Below are positions 8,448-16,289 of a DNA stretch of 64,000 bases, one piece after another; position 1 is the stretch's first letter; the number at the start of each line of letters is the position of its first letter. Source of the DNA: Haliscomenobacter hydrossis DSM 1100 (GTDB taxonomy: Bacteria > Bacteroidota > Bacteroidia > Chitinophagales > Saprospiraceae). A program made the translations under genes and the position numbers. The stretch is from NCBI RefSeq assembly GCF_000212735.1, contig NC_015510.1:1736001-1800000 (forward strand), read 5' to 3'. Below the pieces are notes generated by a model that was given only the letters and a program-made list of their open reading frames with translations, ran no database searches and was not told where the DNA came from.

Positions 8448-9830
8448 TTAGATCATATCCTCCGGGCGTACCCATTCATCAAACTGTTCCGCTGTCACCA
8501 GGCCCAATTCGATGGCCGCCTGTTTCAGCGTAGTATTTTCAGCGTGGGCTTTTTTGGCAATTGCTGCCGCGTTGTCGTAACCAATTTTGGTATTCAGGGC
8601 AGTCACCAGCATCAAGGAGTTGTTCAATTGCTCGGTGATGCGGGCGTAGTTGGGCTCGATGCCCGCTGCACAATGCTCGTTGAAACTCACACAAGCATCG
8701 CCGATCAAACGTGCCGAAGTGAGGAAATTGAAGATGATCACGGGTTTAAACACGTTGAGTTCAAAGTGCCCGTTCATGCCACCGATGTTGATGGTCACGT
8801 CGTTGCCCATCACCTGTGCCATCGCCATGGTCATCGCTTCAGACTGGGTAGGATTTACCTTGCCCGGCATGATGGACGAACCCGGCTCATTGGACGGAAT
8901 GATCAATTCCCCAATTCCAGAGCGCGGGCCTGAGGCCAAAAGGCGGATGTCGTTGGCGATTTTCATCAGAGAAACGGCTACAGTTTTGAGTGCACCGTGG
9001 GCTTCCACCAGTGCGTCATGTGTAGCCAGCGCCTCAAATTTGTTGGGGGCTGTTACGAACGGGAGGCCACTCAACTGCGCGATGTGCCGGGCAACGTTTT
9101 CAGAATATCCCGGAGGGGTGTTCAAACCCGTACCTACTGCGGTACCGCCCAGTGCCAATTCAGCGACGTGAGGCAAAGTGTTTTTGATGGCGCGAATGCC
9201 ATAATCCAGCTGCGCGGCATAACCTGACAGTTCCTGGCCTACAGTAATTGGCGTAGCATCCATCAAGTGGGTGCGGCCAATTTTTACTACACCCATGTAG
9301 GCTTCCGACTTGGCTTTCAAGGTGTCGCGCAGCAACTCAATGCCCGGGATGGTGGTTTCTACCAATATTTTATACGCGGCAATGTGCATCGCCGTTGGAA
9401 ACGTATCGTTGGACGATTGTGACTTGTTGACGTCGTCGTTGGGGTGAAGTACCTTTTTGGCATCCTCCAAGCCTCCGCCTGTAAGCACGTGCGCCCGGTT
9501 GGCAATTACCTCATTGACGTTCATGTTGGATTGGGTGCCTGAACCCGTTTGCCAGACCACCAAGGGGAATTGATCATCCAGTTTTCCAGCAGAAATTTCA
9601 TCACATACTTGTGCAATCAGATCCGTTTTTTCGGGAGAAAGAACGCCTGCTTCCAAATTGGTAAAAGCAGCGGCCTTTTTCAAGATGGCAAAAGCGCGGA
9701 TGATCTCAATTGGCATCAAATGCCCACCAATTTTGAAGTTTTCTTTGGAACGTTGGGTTTGTGCGGCCCAATATTTATCAGCGGGTACATCTACGTAACC
9801 CAGACTGTCTTTTTCTTTGCGGAAAGCCAT
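8448..9830 (-). CDS. fumC: Fumarate hydratase class II
   Basis: A 460-residue enzyme that interconverts fumarate and L-malate in the TCA cycle. It starts [20 protein letters not shown] and carries the superfamily signature [16 protein letters not shown] (catalytic Ser loop), the [14 protein letters not shown] block and the [16 protein letters not shown] block. The TQSEA ending and THLMDATP favour fumarase over aspartase, whose separate gene lies at 50587-52014. Length is normal for the class II family. It is monocistronic and divergent from the superoxide dismutase gene, sharing a 141-base promoter region. Confidence 0.95.
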   Translation of the reverse strand: MAFRKEKDSLGYVDVPADKYWAAQTQRSKENFKIGGHLMPIEIIRAFAILKKAAAFTNLEAGVLSPEKTDLIAQVCDEISAGKLDDQFPLVVWQTGSGTQSNMNVNEVIANRAHVLTGGGLEDAKKVLHPNDDVNKSQSSNDTFPTAMHIAAYKILVETTIPGIELLRDTLKAKSEAYMGVVKIGRTHLMDATPITVGQELSGYAAQLDYGIRAIKNTLPHVAELALGGTAVGTGLNTPPGYSENVARHIAQLSGLPFVTAPNKFEALATHDALVEAHGALKTVAVSLMKIANDIRLLASGPRSGIGELIIPSNEPGSSIMPGKVNPTQSEAMTMAMAQVMGNDVTINIGGMNGHFELNVFKPVIIFNFLTSARLIGDACVSFNEHCAAGIEPNYARITEQLNNSLMLVTALNTKIGYDNAAAIAKKAHAENTTLKQAAIELGLVTAEQFDEWVRPEDMI

Positions 9831-9866
9831 GATGTGGTCTGCTTAGAGTTTGGTAAAAAAGTGCCG

Positions 9867-9874
9867 CAAAGATA
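9867..9874 (-). promoter_or_regulatory. Probable -7 element of the fumC promoter
   Basis: TATCTTTG on the minus strand, 36 bases from the fumC start, matches TAnnTTTG. A good -33 element was not found at the expected distance (only a T-rich stretch at 9895-9898). Confidence 0.4.
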
Positions 9875-9901
9875 GAAAAACTCACACAAGCTTTAAAACT
9901 C

Positions 9902-9934
9902 TTTACATTTAAAAGCGTTTTTAGAGTAACTTTC
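9902..9934 (+). promoter_or_regulatory. Probable promoter of the superoxide dismutase gene
   Basis: TTTA (9902-9905) and TAACTTTC (9927-9934) are 21 bases apart, one mismatch each from the Bacteroidota consensus. The dismutase ATG follows 38 bases later. Confidence 0.4.
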
Positions 9935-9971
9935 GGTCGCAATTTTTAACCCATCAAAAAACAAAGCAATC

Positions 9972-10586
9972 ATGGCTTTTGAACTTCCAGCATTGCCCTA
10001 CGCTTTCGACGCACTCGAACCCAACATCGACGCCCGCACCATGGAAATCCACCACGGCAAGCACCATGCGGCCTACACCAATAACCTCAATGCAGCATTG
10101 GCAGGCACTGAAAATGAGGGCAAGGCCATCGAAGATATTTTGGCAAATATCTCTAAACTTTCACCCGCCATTCGCAACAATGGTGGTGGATATTACAACC
10201 ACAACCTGTTCTGGACCATTATGTCCCCCGATGGCAGCCCAACTCCGGCTGAAGGTACCGCTATCCATGCAGCCATCACGGCTGATTTGGGTGGTTTTGA
10301 CAATTTCAAAAAGGAATTTTCTGCGGCTGGAGCTACCCGTTTTGGCTCTGGATGGGCCTGGTTGAGCGTTGGTGCCGATGGCAAACTTTTCGTTTGCTCT
10401 TCTCCAAACCAGGACAATCCGCTGATGGATGTGGCCGAGAAAAAAGGTACCCCCATCCTCGGCATGGATGTTTGGGAGCACGCCTATTACCTGAATTACC
10501 AAAACCGCCGCCCCGACTACATCGAGGCATTTTACAACGTCATCAATTGGGAGGAAGTGAACAAACGCTACCTCGCTGCGAAATAA
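9972..10586 (+). CDS. Superoxide dismutase, Mn/Fe family
   Basis: A 204-residue dismutase that converts superoxide to oxygen and hydrogen peroxide. The four metal ligands are in place: His27 (MEIHHGKHH), His76 (YYNHNLFW), Asp165 and His169 ([13 protein letters not shown]). The NGGGYYNH block and GSGWAWL lean toward the Mn-type or cambialistic branch, but sequence does not settle the metal. There is no signal peptide, so it is cytoplasmic. It is monocistronic, divergent from fumC, and the pairing of a redox-sensitive pathway enzyme with a dismutase may be chance. Confidence 0.93.
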   Translation: MAFELPALPYAFDALEPNIDARTMEIHHGKHHAAYTNNLNAALAGTENEGKAIEDILANISKLSPAIRNNGGGYYNHNLFWTIMSPDGSPTPAEGTAIHAAITADLGGFDNFKKEFSAAGATRFGSGWAWLSVGADGKLFVCSSPNQDNPLMDVAEKKGTPILGMDVWEHAYYLNYQNRRPDYIEAFYNVINWEEVNKRYLAAK

Positions 10587-10818
10587 TTTTTTTCTGAAGA
10601 GGGCAATATTTATCCATTCTTTGCCCTCTTCATATACTATTTTTTTTCTCCCTTTCGTTCCCTCCTTACCTGCTTTGCGTCAAAAGCATGGAACTCCTAT
10701 TGTAAACGCACATTACTTGTACCTGCAACATATCGACTTTCACTACAGTGGACACTGATTATTACTACTGCATTTTCAGCTTTCAATCAATTTTCTTTTT
10801 ACCCAAAACCGCGTTCCC

Positions 10819-10887
10819 ATGATCATCGCAGCATTTTGTCTCGTATTGTTTTTAATTTTTGGCTCTAAAATGTTGGAAAAAACCTAA
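10819..10887 (+). CDS. Possible 22-residue single-pass membrane peptide
   Basis: The 375-base gap between the dismutase and 10962 holds a tiny frame starting at an ATG (MIIAAFCLVLFLIFG), with one hydrophobic span and a basic tail ending KMLEKT. Nothing else gene-like was seen in the gap apart from the terminator at its right end. The shape recalls small regulatory membrane peptides such as KdpF, but no kdp genes are near and no ribosome binding site is evident. It may be chance. Confidence 0.2.
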   Translation: MIIAAFCLVLFLIFGSKMLEKT

Positions 10888-10913
10888 ATTTTAACCGACC
10901 ATTTTTCACAAAA

Positions 10914-10956
10914 AAAGGCCGCACCTCTTTGATTGAATTCAGGAAGCGCGGCCTTT
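10914..10956 (-). terminator. Intrinsic terminator of the 10962-11900 gene
   Basis: Nine-base GC-rich arms (AAAGGCCGC and its complement, at 10914-10922 and 10948-10956) lie 5 bases past the stop codon of the minus-strand gene. They are followed on that strand by a run of seven T. Confidence 0.75.
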
Positions 10957-10961
10957 GTGTT

Positions 10962-11900
10962 TTACTCCATGCCCAGCTCTTTGCGCAAAGGGAGATCTTT
11001 TAGCCCGTTTTTTTGCCAGTATGCCTCCATCACGGTATGGGTTCTTTTGGCGATGGTTTGGCGCACTTGTTTGTCGCCTAAAGCTGGAAAAGACTCCATC
11101 CAGCCCTCAATCAGGTAAGGGGCTTTGTTTTGAAAAACGATCTCCAACTTGCGTTCCAGCTCAGGAAAAGTGAGGGAATACACCTTGAGTTTTTCCCCGC
11201 TGAATTCCGATCCCGCGTATTTTTCCAGTTTTCCCTCTGCCGGATAGGTTTTGAAAGTCTTGTGCATCAAGCGCAAGTACATGGCGCTGGGATAAATCTG
11301 CACAGCGCCTAGCGGCAGTGCATCTGGCCCCATCCGCAGGCGGGTCCATACTTCATCTTCCAAAAGTGCTTTCGGCAAATCCAGGTTTTGGTCGGCTTCA
11401 TTTTCAAAATAAGAGCGGATCTCTACTTTAAAATTGTCTTTTTCATTGTTGACTTGCATATAGGTTTGCCCGCACCAATCCTGGCTGCTGCTGGTTGTTT
11501 TTAGGGAGTGCGGATACCGCTTGAGGTCCTCGGGGGTGAATACCGAAGTCATTACCGAGTAGTCATAGATTCCCGTAGTGAAACGCTGAATGGCGTTGAG
11601 CTTGAGTACCGTAGTTGAGTTCTCTTGATTTCCTTTTTCGTTTTTCACTTGTTTATCGGTCAAAAAAGGTTCCGTCACAAAAACCAGTACTGCTTCCCCA
11701 GGGTGTACATCCCGATAGCGATTTTGGGACAAGGTGTAATGACTGATTTCGGCTTTCCCTTCAAACCAATACGGCCCCAGGCCGATGTTGTCTCGCTTCA
11801 CCGGAGCGAGTGCTTTGGCCGAAAATTCCTGTCTACCCAATTGCAGCACACAGGTAAAAAATAAAGCAAATACAAACAGAACCCATTTCATCCGTTTCAT
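10962..11900 (-). CDS. Conserved secreted protein of Bacteroidota (sometimes labelled 'Maf')
   Basis: A 312-residue protein with an N-terminal signal peptide (MKRMKWVLFVFALFFT). The body contains PYWFEGKAEISHY, a VTEPFLTDKQVK block and SQDWCGQTY. From memory, relatives of this family in Bacteroidota are sometimes labelled 'septum formation inhibitor Maf'; I see none of the Maf nucleotide-pyrophosphatase motifs, so I would not use that name. The open frame runs back to 11999, but those 33 codons lie in a palindromic repeat, so the ATG at 11900 is chosen. Function unknown, probably periplasmic. It is monocistronic, with a strong terminator. Confidence 0.7.
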   Translation of the reverse strand: MKRMKWVLFVFALFFTCVLQLGRQEFSAKALAPVKRDNIGLGPYWFEGKAEISHYTLSQNRYRDVHPGEAVLVFVTEPFLTDKQVKNEKGNQENSTTVLKLNAIQRFTTGIYDYSVMTSVFTPEDLKRYPHSLKTTSSSQDWCGQTYMQVNNEKDNFKVEIRSYFENEADQNLDLPKALLEDEVWTRLRMGPDALPLGAVQIYPSAMYLRLMHKTFKTYPAEGKLEKYAGSEFSGEKLKVYSLTFPELERKLEIVFQNKAPYLIEGWMESFPALGDKQVRQTIAKRTHTVMEAYWQKNGLKDLPLRKELGME

Positions 11901-11965
11901 AAAGTTAATTTGGTACTTAAACAGCGCAAATACAGTTTTGATGCAAAAATATGGCACTAAGCCAG

Positions 11966-12129
11966 TAGACTTGTTGCGACGGGAGACTGCTTGGCTCAAA
12001 AATGGTCTTTTTTTCCTGCTTTTCGTTTATTTTAGAGTCCGTAGCGCTGCTACGGACTCTAAAATAAGCCTCAATCAGGAAAAAAATCCCTTATTTTTGA
12101 TCTCAAGCGCTCCCGTCGCAACAAGTCTA
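11966..12129. repeat. 164-base imperfect palindrome with 20-base terminal inverted repeats
   Basis: The ends are exact 20-base inverted repeats (11966-11985 and 12110-12129). The centre is an exact 19-base hairpin with a 3-base loop (12027-12045 and 12049-12067), and the arms between them are also similar. The outer ends read gTAgac and gtcTAg, so a TA target duplication is possible, as for MITEs mobilised by Tc1/IS630-type transposases. No transposase is in the window. Confidence 0.65.
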
Positions 12130-12183
12130 GTATTTTACACTACGAATAGTTGAGGCAAATGGTTTCACTCAAAATATACTCCG

Positions 12184-12891
12184 ATGAAAGTTTTGTTTTC
12201 TCTCTGCATGTTCCTCGGCTTGGGGATGTACAACTGGATTGTGGTTCCTTCAAGCACTAGTCAGACTCTGGAAGGAGCCTGGAAGACTGAGCAAGGGGTG
12301 GTGATTTGTACGCCCAATTACTTATCCTGTACTGATTTTTCGGCCAGCGAAAAAAAATTTAAAGGCTCCTGGGGTGGCACCTACACCTGGGTAAAAGACA
12401 GCCTCAAAGTACAGATGGAATTTTCGACTTACGACAAAGCGGCAGTAGGTACCGAAAAAGTATTTCTGGCTAAACTGAAAAAAGAATTGGTCCTCAAAGA
12501 CCCCGCCACAAAAAAGGAACAAAGCTGGAAAGCGATTCCGGAGGATGGCCCCTTAGCACTGGCCGGCCTCTGGCAAATCTCGGGTCGAGTGGTAGATGGC
12601 CAAATCCGGGCCATGCCCAAAGCCGCCCGCAAAACCATCAAGATTTTCAGCAAAACCCGCTTTCAGTGGGCAGCCATCAATACCCAAACGGGCGATTTTT
12701 CGGGCACCGGAGGGGGAACCTACACCCTCAAAAATGGCAAATACACCGAAAATCTGGAGTTTTTCTCCCGCGATAGCTCCCGCGTGGGCATGTCCCTCAG
12801 CTTTGATGCCTTGGTTGAAGGCAACAAATGGACACATAGTGGCAAAAGCTCGACGGGAAATCCGGTGAATGAGATTTGGGAGAAGCAATAA
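12184..12891 (+). CDS. Secreted protein with two tandem lipocalin-like repeats
   Basis: A 235-residue protein with an N-terminal signal sequence (MKVLFSLCMFLGLGMYNWIV). It appears to be an internal duplication. The first unit (about residues 30-105) starts GAWKTEQGVVIC and has GSWGGTYTW. The second (about 127-210) starts GLWQISGRVVDG and has GTGGGTYTLKNGKY followed by ENLEFFSRD. Each unit looks like a small beta-barrel domain of the kind annotated as DUF4488 or lipocalin-like in Bacteroidota, which is a family guess. Role unknown. It ends directly against a heptamer-repeat hairpin. Confidence 0.6.
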   Translation: MKVLFSLCMFLGLGMYNWIVVPSSTSQTLEGAWKTEQGVVICTPNYLSCTDFSASEKKFKGSWGGTYTWVKDSLKVQMEFSTYDKAAVGTEKVFLAKLKKELVLKDPATKKEQSWKAIPEDGPLALAGLWQISGRVVDGQIRAMPKAARKTIKIFSKTRFQWAAINTQTGDFSGTGGGTYTLKNGKYTENLEFFSRDSSRVGMSLSFDALVEGNKWTHSGKSSTGNPVNEIWEKQ

Positions 12892-12977
12892 GTGAAAAGT
12901 GAAAAGTGAAAAGTGAAAAGTGAAAAGTGAAAAATAATTGCTTTTCACTTTTAGTTTTTCACTTTTCACTTTTCACT
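12892..12977. repeat. Tandem-heptamer hairpin (unit AAGTGAA)
   Basis: The entire gap between two convergent genes is a tandem array of a 7-base unit, followed by a short spacer and the inverted array. It can fold into one long hairpin and probably acts as a two-way terminator. A close copy lies at 54962-55053, including the spacer pattern. Confidence 0.8.
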
Positions 12978-13574
12978 TTAAGGCAGTTGAGTCAGTTTGA
13001 ATTTTTTCCAGCGCACTTTGATGCCACCACCATCGTGGATTTGCAGGGCAATAAAACCTTCACCTTTGCCAATTTTTTCGTCTTTGAAGTAGATCATTTG
13101 TTGGCCATTGAGCCAGGTGGTGACCTCATCGCCGATGACCTGGATTTTCAGTTTGTTCCACTCGCCCGTTTTTAAGGCTTTTTCGGCTTCTGCACTGGGC
13201 TGAATCAGCCAACCACGGCCATAAGATTCGTAAACTCCGCCGGTATGGCTGTTCAGCGGGGCCACTTCTACTTGCCAACCACTGATTTTTACCCCTTCGA
13301 TACTCGAACGGAAAAAGACGCCACTGTTGCCATTGGCTTCTTGCTTGAATTGTAAGTTGAGGACAAAATTTTTGTATTTGTTGGCCGTAGACAGGTAGCC
13401 GTAGGCCTTATCGGGGCCACTTTCACAGATGAGTTCACCCTTTTCCACGTACCATTTTTCGGTGCCGTGGATGTTCCAACCACTCAGGTCTTTACCATTG
13501 AACAAAGAAACTTTTTGGGCTGTAGCCAACAGCGGCAAACAGGCGATACATGCGATCAGGCAGGTAATTTTCAT
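12978..13574 (-). CDS. DUF1080 / 3-keto-disaccharide hydrolase domain protein
   Basis: A 198-residue secreted protein. The signal peptide MKITCLIACIACLPLLATA is followed by a single concanavalin-like sandwich starting SLFNGKDLSGWNIHG. It contains GNSGVFFRS, SGWQVEVAP and the closing IALQIHDGGGIKVRWKKFK, all standard for PF06439. Members have been linked to cleavage of 3-keto-glycosides made by Gfo/Idh-type oxidoreductases, and candidates of that type lie in this window (27691-28866). A second family member is at 59741-60478. It converges on the lipocalin-like gene and shares its hairpin. Confidence 0.85.
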   Translation of the reverse strand: MKITCLIACIACLPLLATAQKVSLFNGKDLSGWNIHGTEKWYVEKGELICESGPDKAYGYLSTANKYKNFVLNLQFKQEANGNSGVFFRSSIEGVKISGWQVEVAPLNSHTGGVYESYGRGWLIQPSAEAEKALKTGEWNKLKIQVIGDEVTTWLNGQQMIYFKDEKIGKGEGFIALQIHDGGGIKVRWKKFKLTQLP

Positions 13575-13623
13575 GAATTAAAATTGTGTGTGATGAAAAA
13601 GTGATAGTGAAGATAACTTGTAA

Positions 13624-13641
13624 CGGCGAATTTATTCGCCG
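13624..13641. repeat. REP-like hairpin downstream of the LytTR gene
   Basis: An exact palindrome, CGGCGAATTTATTCGCCG. Its core GAATTTATTC is shared with the hairpins at 31108-31172. It may stop the transcript of the minus-strand operon that ends at 13668. Confidence 0.55.
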
Positions 13642-13667
13642 AAATTTACATTATCGCCAGTACAATT

Positions 13668-14450
13668 TCACTTTTCCACCCACCTCCGAAATTCTCCAGC
13701 CTTTTCCCTGCTCACCGTCACCTCTTCTCCGGGTGAAACCTTGAGTTTAAGCTTGAGCTTGCCCCATTCATCGCTGCGAAAACCTTCGATGGCAGTCAGC
13801 GCCACGAGGTACTGTCGGTTGGCGCGAAAAAACTGCGTGGGGTCCAGCAACTCGGCTACCTCATCTAGGGAGCGAAAATCGCTGATGTACTTTTTTCCAT
13901 CCGTATTCAACAAATAAATGTACTCCTCTTTGCCAAAACAAACGATTTCTTCCGCCGGAATCAGGGCCATGCTGCGCCCCTGGTGTACCGAAAAGCGGGT
14001 TTTGTACTTTTTAGCCCCGGGATTAAAATTGGCGAAAAGCTCTTGCATTTGCAGCAGGTAAGTTTTGTTTTCAAACTTGGCCTGCAACAGGTGGTACTTG
14101 TCCAGTGCAGTCTTCAGGTCCTCTTTCTCGATGGGCTTGAGCAAATAGTCGATGCTGTTGAGTTTAAAAGCCCGGATGGCGTATTCATTGTAAGCTGTGG
14201 TAAAAATGATGGGACAATCGAGTGGTCGATTGGCAAAAACATCAAGGCTGATGCCATCCGCCAATTGAATATCCGCCAGAACCAAATCCGGACTGGGATG
14301 GGTATTGAACCACTCCTGGGCTTCTTTCACACTGCTCAAAGGACCGATGATGGTGGCTGCGGGTTCAATTTCGCGCACCAGATTCAAAAGGCTTAGTGCC
14401 ACCAACGGCTCATCTTCCAACATCAATATGGTCAGGGTTTGTGGGATCAC
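13668..14450 (-). CDS. LytTR-family response regulator
   Basis: A 260-residue regulator. Residues 7-120 are a receiver domain with Asp60 (VLADIQLADG) as phosphorylation site, acidic residues LEDEP, and the conserved Lys in LLKPIEK. Residues about 155-258 are a LytTR DNA-binding domain (FFRANRQYLVALTAIEGF). It overlaps the kinase gene by 4 bases and closes a five-gene operon that also encodes an ABC transporter. By family, it would be phosphorylated by that kinase and bind direct repeats near promoters, most simply the operon's own. Confidence 0.92.
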   Translation of the reverse strand: MIPQTLTILMLEDEPLVALSLLNLVREIEPAATIIGPLSSVKEAQEWFNTHPSPDLVLADIQLADGISLDVFANRPLDCPIIFTTAYNEYAIRAFKLNSIDYLLKPIEKEDLKTALDKYHLLQAKFENKTYLLQMQELFANFNPGAKKYKTRFSVHQGRSMALIPAEEIVCFGKEEYIYLLNTDGKKYISDFRSLDEVAELLDPTQFFRANRQYLVALTAIEGFRSDEWGKLKLKLKVSPGEEVTVSREKAGEFRRWVEK

Positions 14451-15466
14451 AACAAAGGAATTTGAACTTTAAAAAATAAATCTCCATCCAGGATTTTGAC
14501 TGGTTTTTCACTCAAAAACTGGTAAAGTTGCTGCAACTGGGACAATCCTTCACCGTTAGATGTTTCGATTTGTCGGCGGATTTGTTTGTTGTTTTTCACC
14601 TCCAAATACCCCATGTTGCAAGCAATGCTGATGTACAAAGGGCGATCAGATTGGACGATGTTGTGTTTCAGTGCATTGTCGATCAACATCTGGAGCGTAA
14701 CCATCACAATGCCCTGATCCCTGGCTTTATCCGATACATCTACTTCAATCTGCAGCGATTCTCCGTAGCGAATGTTCAACAAAGAAATGTAATGCTCGAT
14801 AAAATCAAGCTCGGTTTGCAGGCTCACCACTTCGTTTTCTTTGTGTTCCAGCACATAGCGGTATACTTTGGCCAGATGGCGGATGAATTTGGAAGCCAGG
14901 CGTGGATCTTGCTGCACCAGACCGTCCAGAGAGGTTAAGGTATTGAACAAAAAATGAGGATTGACCTGGTTGCGCAGGTGGTGGTATTGCAGTAAGGTTT
15001 TTTCCCGTTCAGCCTGCATCGCCAGCAATTCAAACGCCGTTTTTTCCTCCAGAGACATTTTGAGCTTTTTTAAAAAATCAAAAGTGAAAAAGATAAAATT
15101 GAGCAAGGCAATCGAAATTACTGCCAACACCCCCAACAGCAGCAAAAATTCTTTAGTGGCATAGCTAGGAAAATGGGTGCTAAACAAGCGAATCATGATC
15201 AAAAAAATCGAAGAAATCCCGACGGTAGAAACCAATACGGGCACCATGATGCGCACAAATGGGCGATTTTCCAGGGAAAAACGGGCTTCAAGTTTGCGGT
15301 TCACCCAAATTATTGACTCCCAAATGCCAATAATGAATACAAACTGAAGCACAAAAAACAAGACATAAACATACCAGGGCAAGCCCGTTAAAATTCGGGA
15401 ACGCATGTACGCACCAAACAAACAAAACAGGCCAATGAACAGATACGTCCATAAACTTCGTTTCAT
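14447..15466 (-). CDS. LytS-type sensor histidine kinase
   Basis: A 339-residue membrane kinase. Four hydrophobic spans fill residues 1-135. A short coiled stretch then leads to the His_kinase domain with HHLRNQVNPHFLFNTL (phosphorylated His in the QVNPHF block) and the ATP-binding MLIDNALKHNIV. There is no periplasmic sensor domain, so the signal is probably sensed in the membrane or through the neighbouring transporter. It overlaps both neighbours by 4 bases (ABC ATPase upstream, LytTR regulator downstream), so the genes are translationally coupled. Confidence 0.92.
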   Translation of the reverse strand: MKRSLWTYLFIGLFCLFGAYMRSRILTGLPWYVYVLFFVLQFVFIIGIWESIIWVNRKLEARFSLENRPFVRIMVPVLVSTVGISSIFLIMIRLFSTHFPSYATKEFLLLLGVLAVISIALLNFIFFTFDFLKKLKMSLEEKTAFELLAMQAEREKTLLQYHHLRNQVNPHFLFNTLTSLDGLVQQDPRLASKFIRHLAKVYRYVLEHKENEVVSLQTELDFIEHYISLLNIRYGESLQIEVDVSDKARDQGIVMVTLQMLIDNALKHNIVQSDRPLYISIACNMGYLEVKNNKQIRRQIETSNGEGLSQLQQLYQFLSEKPVKILDGDLFFKVQIPLL

Positions 15467-16134
15467 CCTGCGATAATTTGTCCATCACTCATCTCGATGA
15501 TGCGGTCACTTCCCGCCGCAAAATCCTGATCATGGGTAACAGTAATGATGGTTTGGTGGTTTTCTTTGGCCAGGTTCTGAAAAATTTCAAACACCCGTTG
15601 GGAATTTACTTTATCCAGATTGCCGGTAGGCTCGTCCCCCATAATGATGGCAGGGTCATTAACAAGTGCCCGGGCGATGGCCACACGTTGTTGTTGGCCG
15701 CCGGAAAGTTTGGAGGCCATTTTGTGGGAAAATGTTTCCATTTCTACCATGCGCAGTTTATCCATGGCGCGTTGCTCAATTTCGGCATAGGAGTATTTCC
15801 CGAGTTTTAGTGCAGGCATCATCACGTTGCGCAATGCGGTAAATTCTGGTAAAAGAAAATGAAACTGAAACACAAAGCCCAGGTTTTCATTGCGAAATCG
15901 CGCCAACTGATTTTGTGACCAGCCATTGAGTCGATTCCCTTTGATGTCAAGTTCACCCGCATAATCCGTATCCATCGTGCTGAGGATGTACAACAAGGTT
16001 GACTTCCCACAGCCCGACTTGCCAATAATGGACAGGAACTCGCCCTCATTGACTGCAAAATCCACCTGTTTGAGGACCTCAACGGTTTCCGGATCGTGGA
16101 AGTATTTGGTGATTTTTTTGGCTTGTAGAATCAT
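15463..16134 (-). CDS. ABC transporter ATP-binding protein (LolD/MacB type)
   Basis: A 223-residue ATPase starting [12 protein letters not shown]. All motifs are present: Walker [11 protein letters not shown]-loop FQFHF, signature [15 protein letters not shown], Walker [13 protein letters not shown] and the H-loop THDQD. The frame stays open upstream to 16293, but those 53 codons are the translation of a GGTTCGG heptamer repeat (a Pro-Asn-Pro-Arg-Thr-Pro-Glu-Pro pattern), so the ATG at 16134 is the true start. It drives the permease encoded upstream, and overlaps the kinase gene by 4 bases. Confidence 0.92.
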   Translation of the reverse strand: MILQAKKITKYFHDPETVEVLKQVDFAVNEGEFLSIIGKSGCGKSTLLYILSTMDTDYAGELDIKGNRLNGWSQNQLARFRNENLGFVFQFHFLLPEFTALRNVMMPALKLGKYSYAEIEQRAMDKLRMVEMETFSHKMASKLSGGQQQRVAIARALVNDPAIIMGDEPTGNLDKVNSQRVFEIFQNLAKENHQTIITVTHDQDFAAGSDRIIEMSDGQIIAG

Positions 16135-16138
16135 GGTT

Positions 16139-16289
16139 AAGGGTTGAAGGGTTCGGGGGTTGAAGGGTTCGGGGGTTCGAGGGTTCGAGGGTTCGGGGGT
16201 TCGAGGGTTCGGGGGTTCGGGGGTTCGGGGGTTCGGGGGTTCGGGGGTTTGGAGCCGGAACCCTCGAACTCCCGAACCTTCGAACCCTA
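16139..16289. repeat. GGTTCGG/GGTTCGA heptamer array inside an operon
   Basis: About 14 tandem 7-base units followed by a shorter inverted run fill the gap between permease and ATPase genes. A hairpin can form. The frame is open through the repeat on both strands, which creates false N-terminal extensions. Confidence 0.85.

Noticed and set aside
8448..9830. Second aspartase instead of fumarase
   Set aside because: The VNPTQSEA and THLMDATP blocks fit class II fumarase, while the gene at 50587 carries the aspartase-type blocks.
10962..11900. Maf nucleotide pyrophosphatase
   Set aside because: Despite a database label I recall for this family, the protein has a signal peptide and none of the Maf active-site motifs.
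12892..12977. CRISPR-like array
   Set aside because: Units are about 7 bases with no unique spacers, and the array is followed by its own inverse. No cas gene is in the window.
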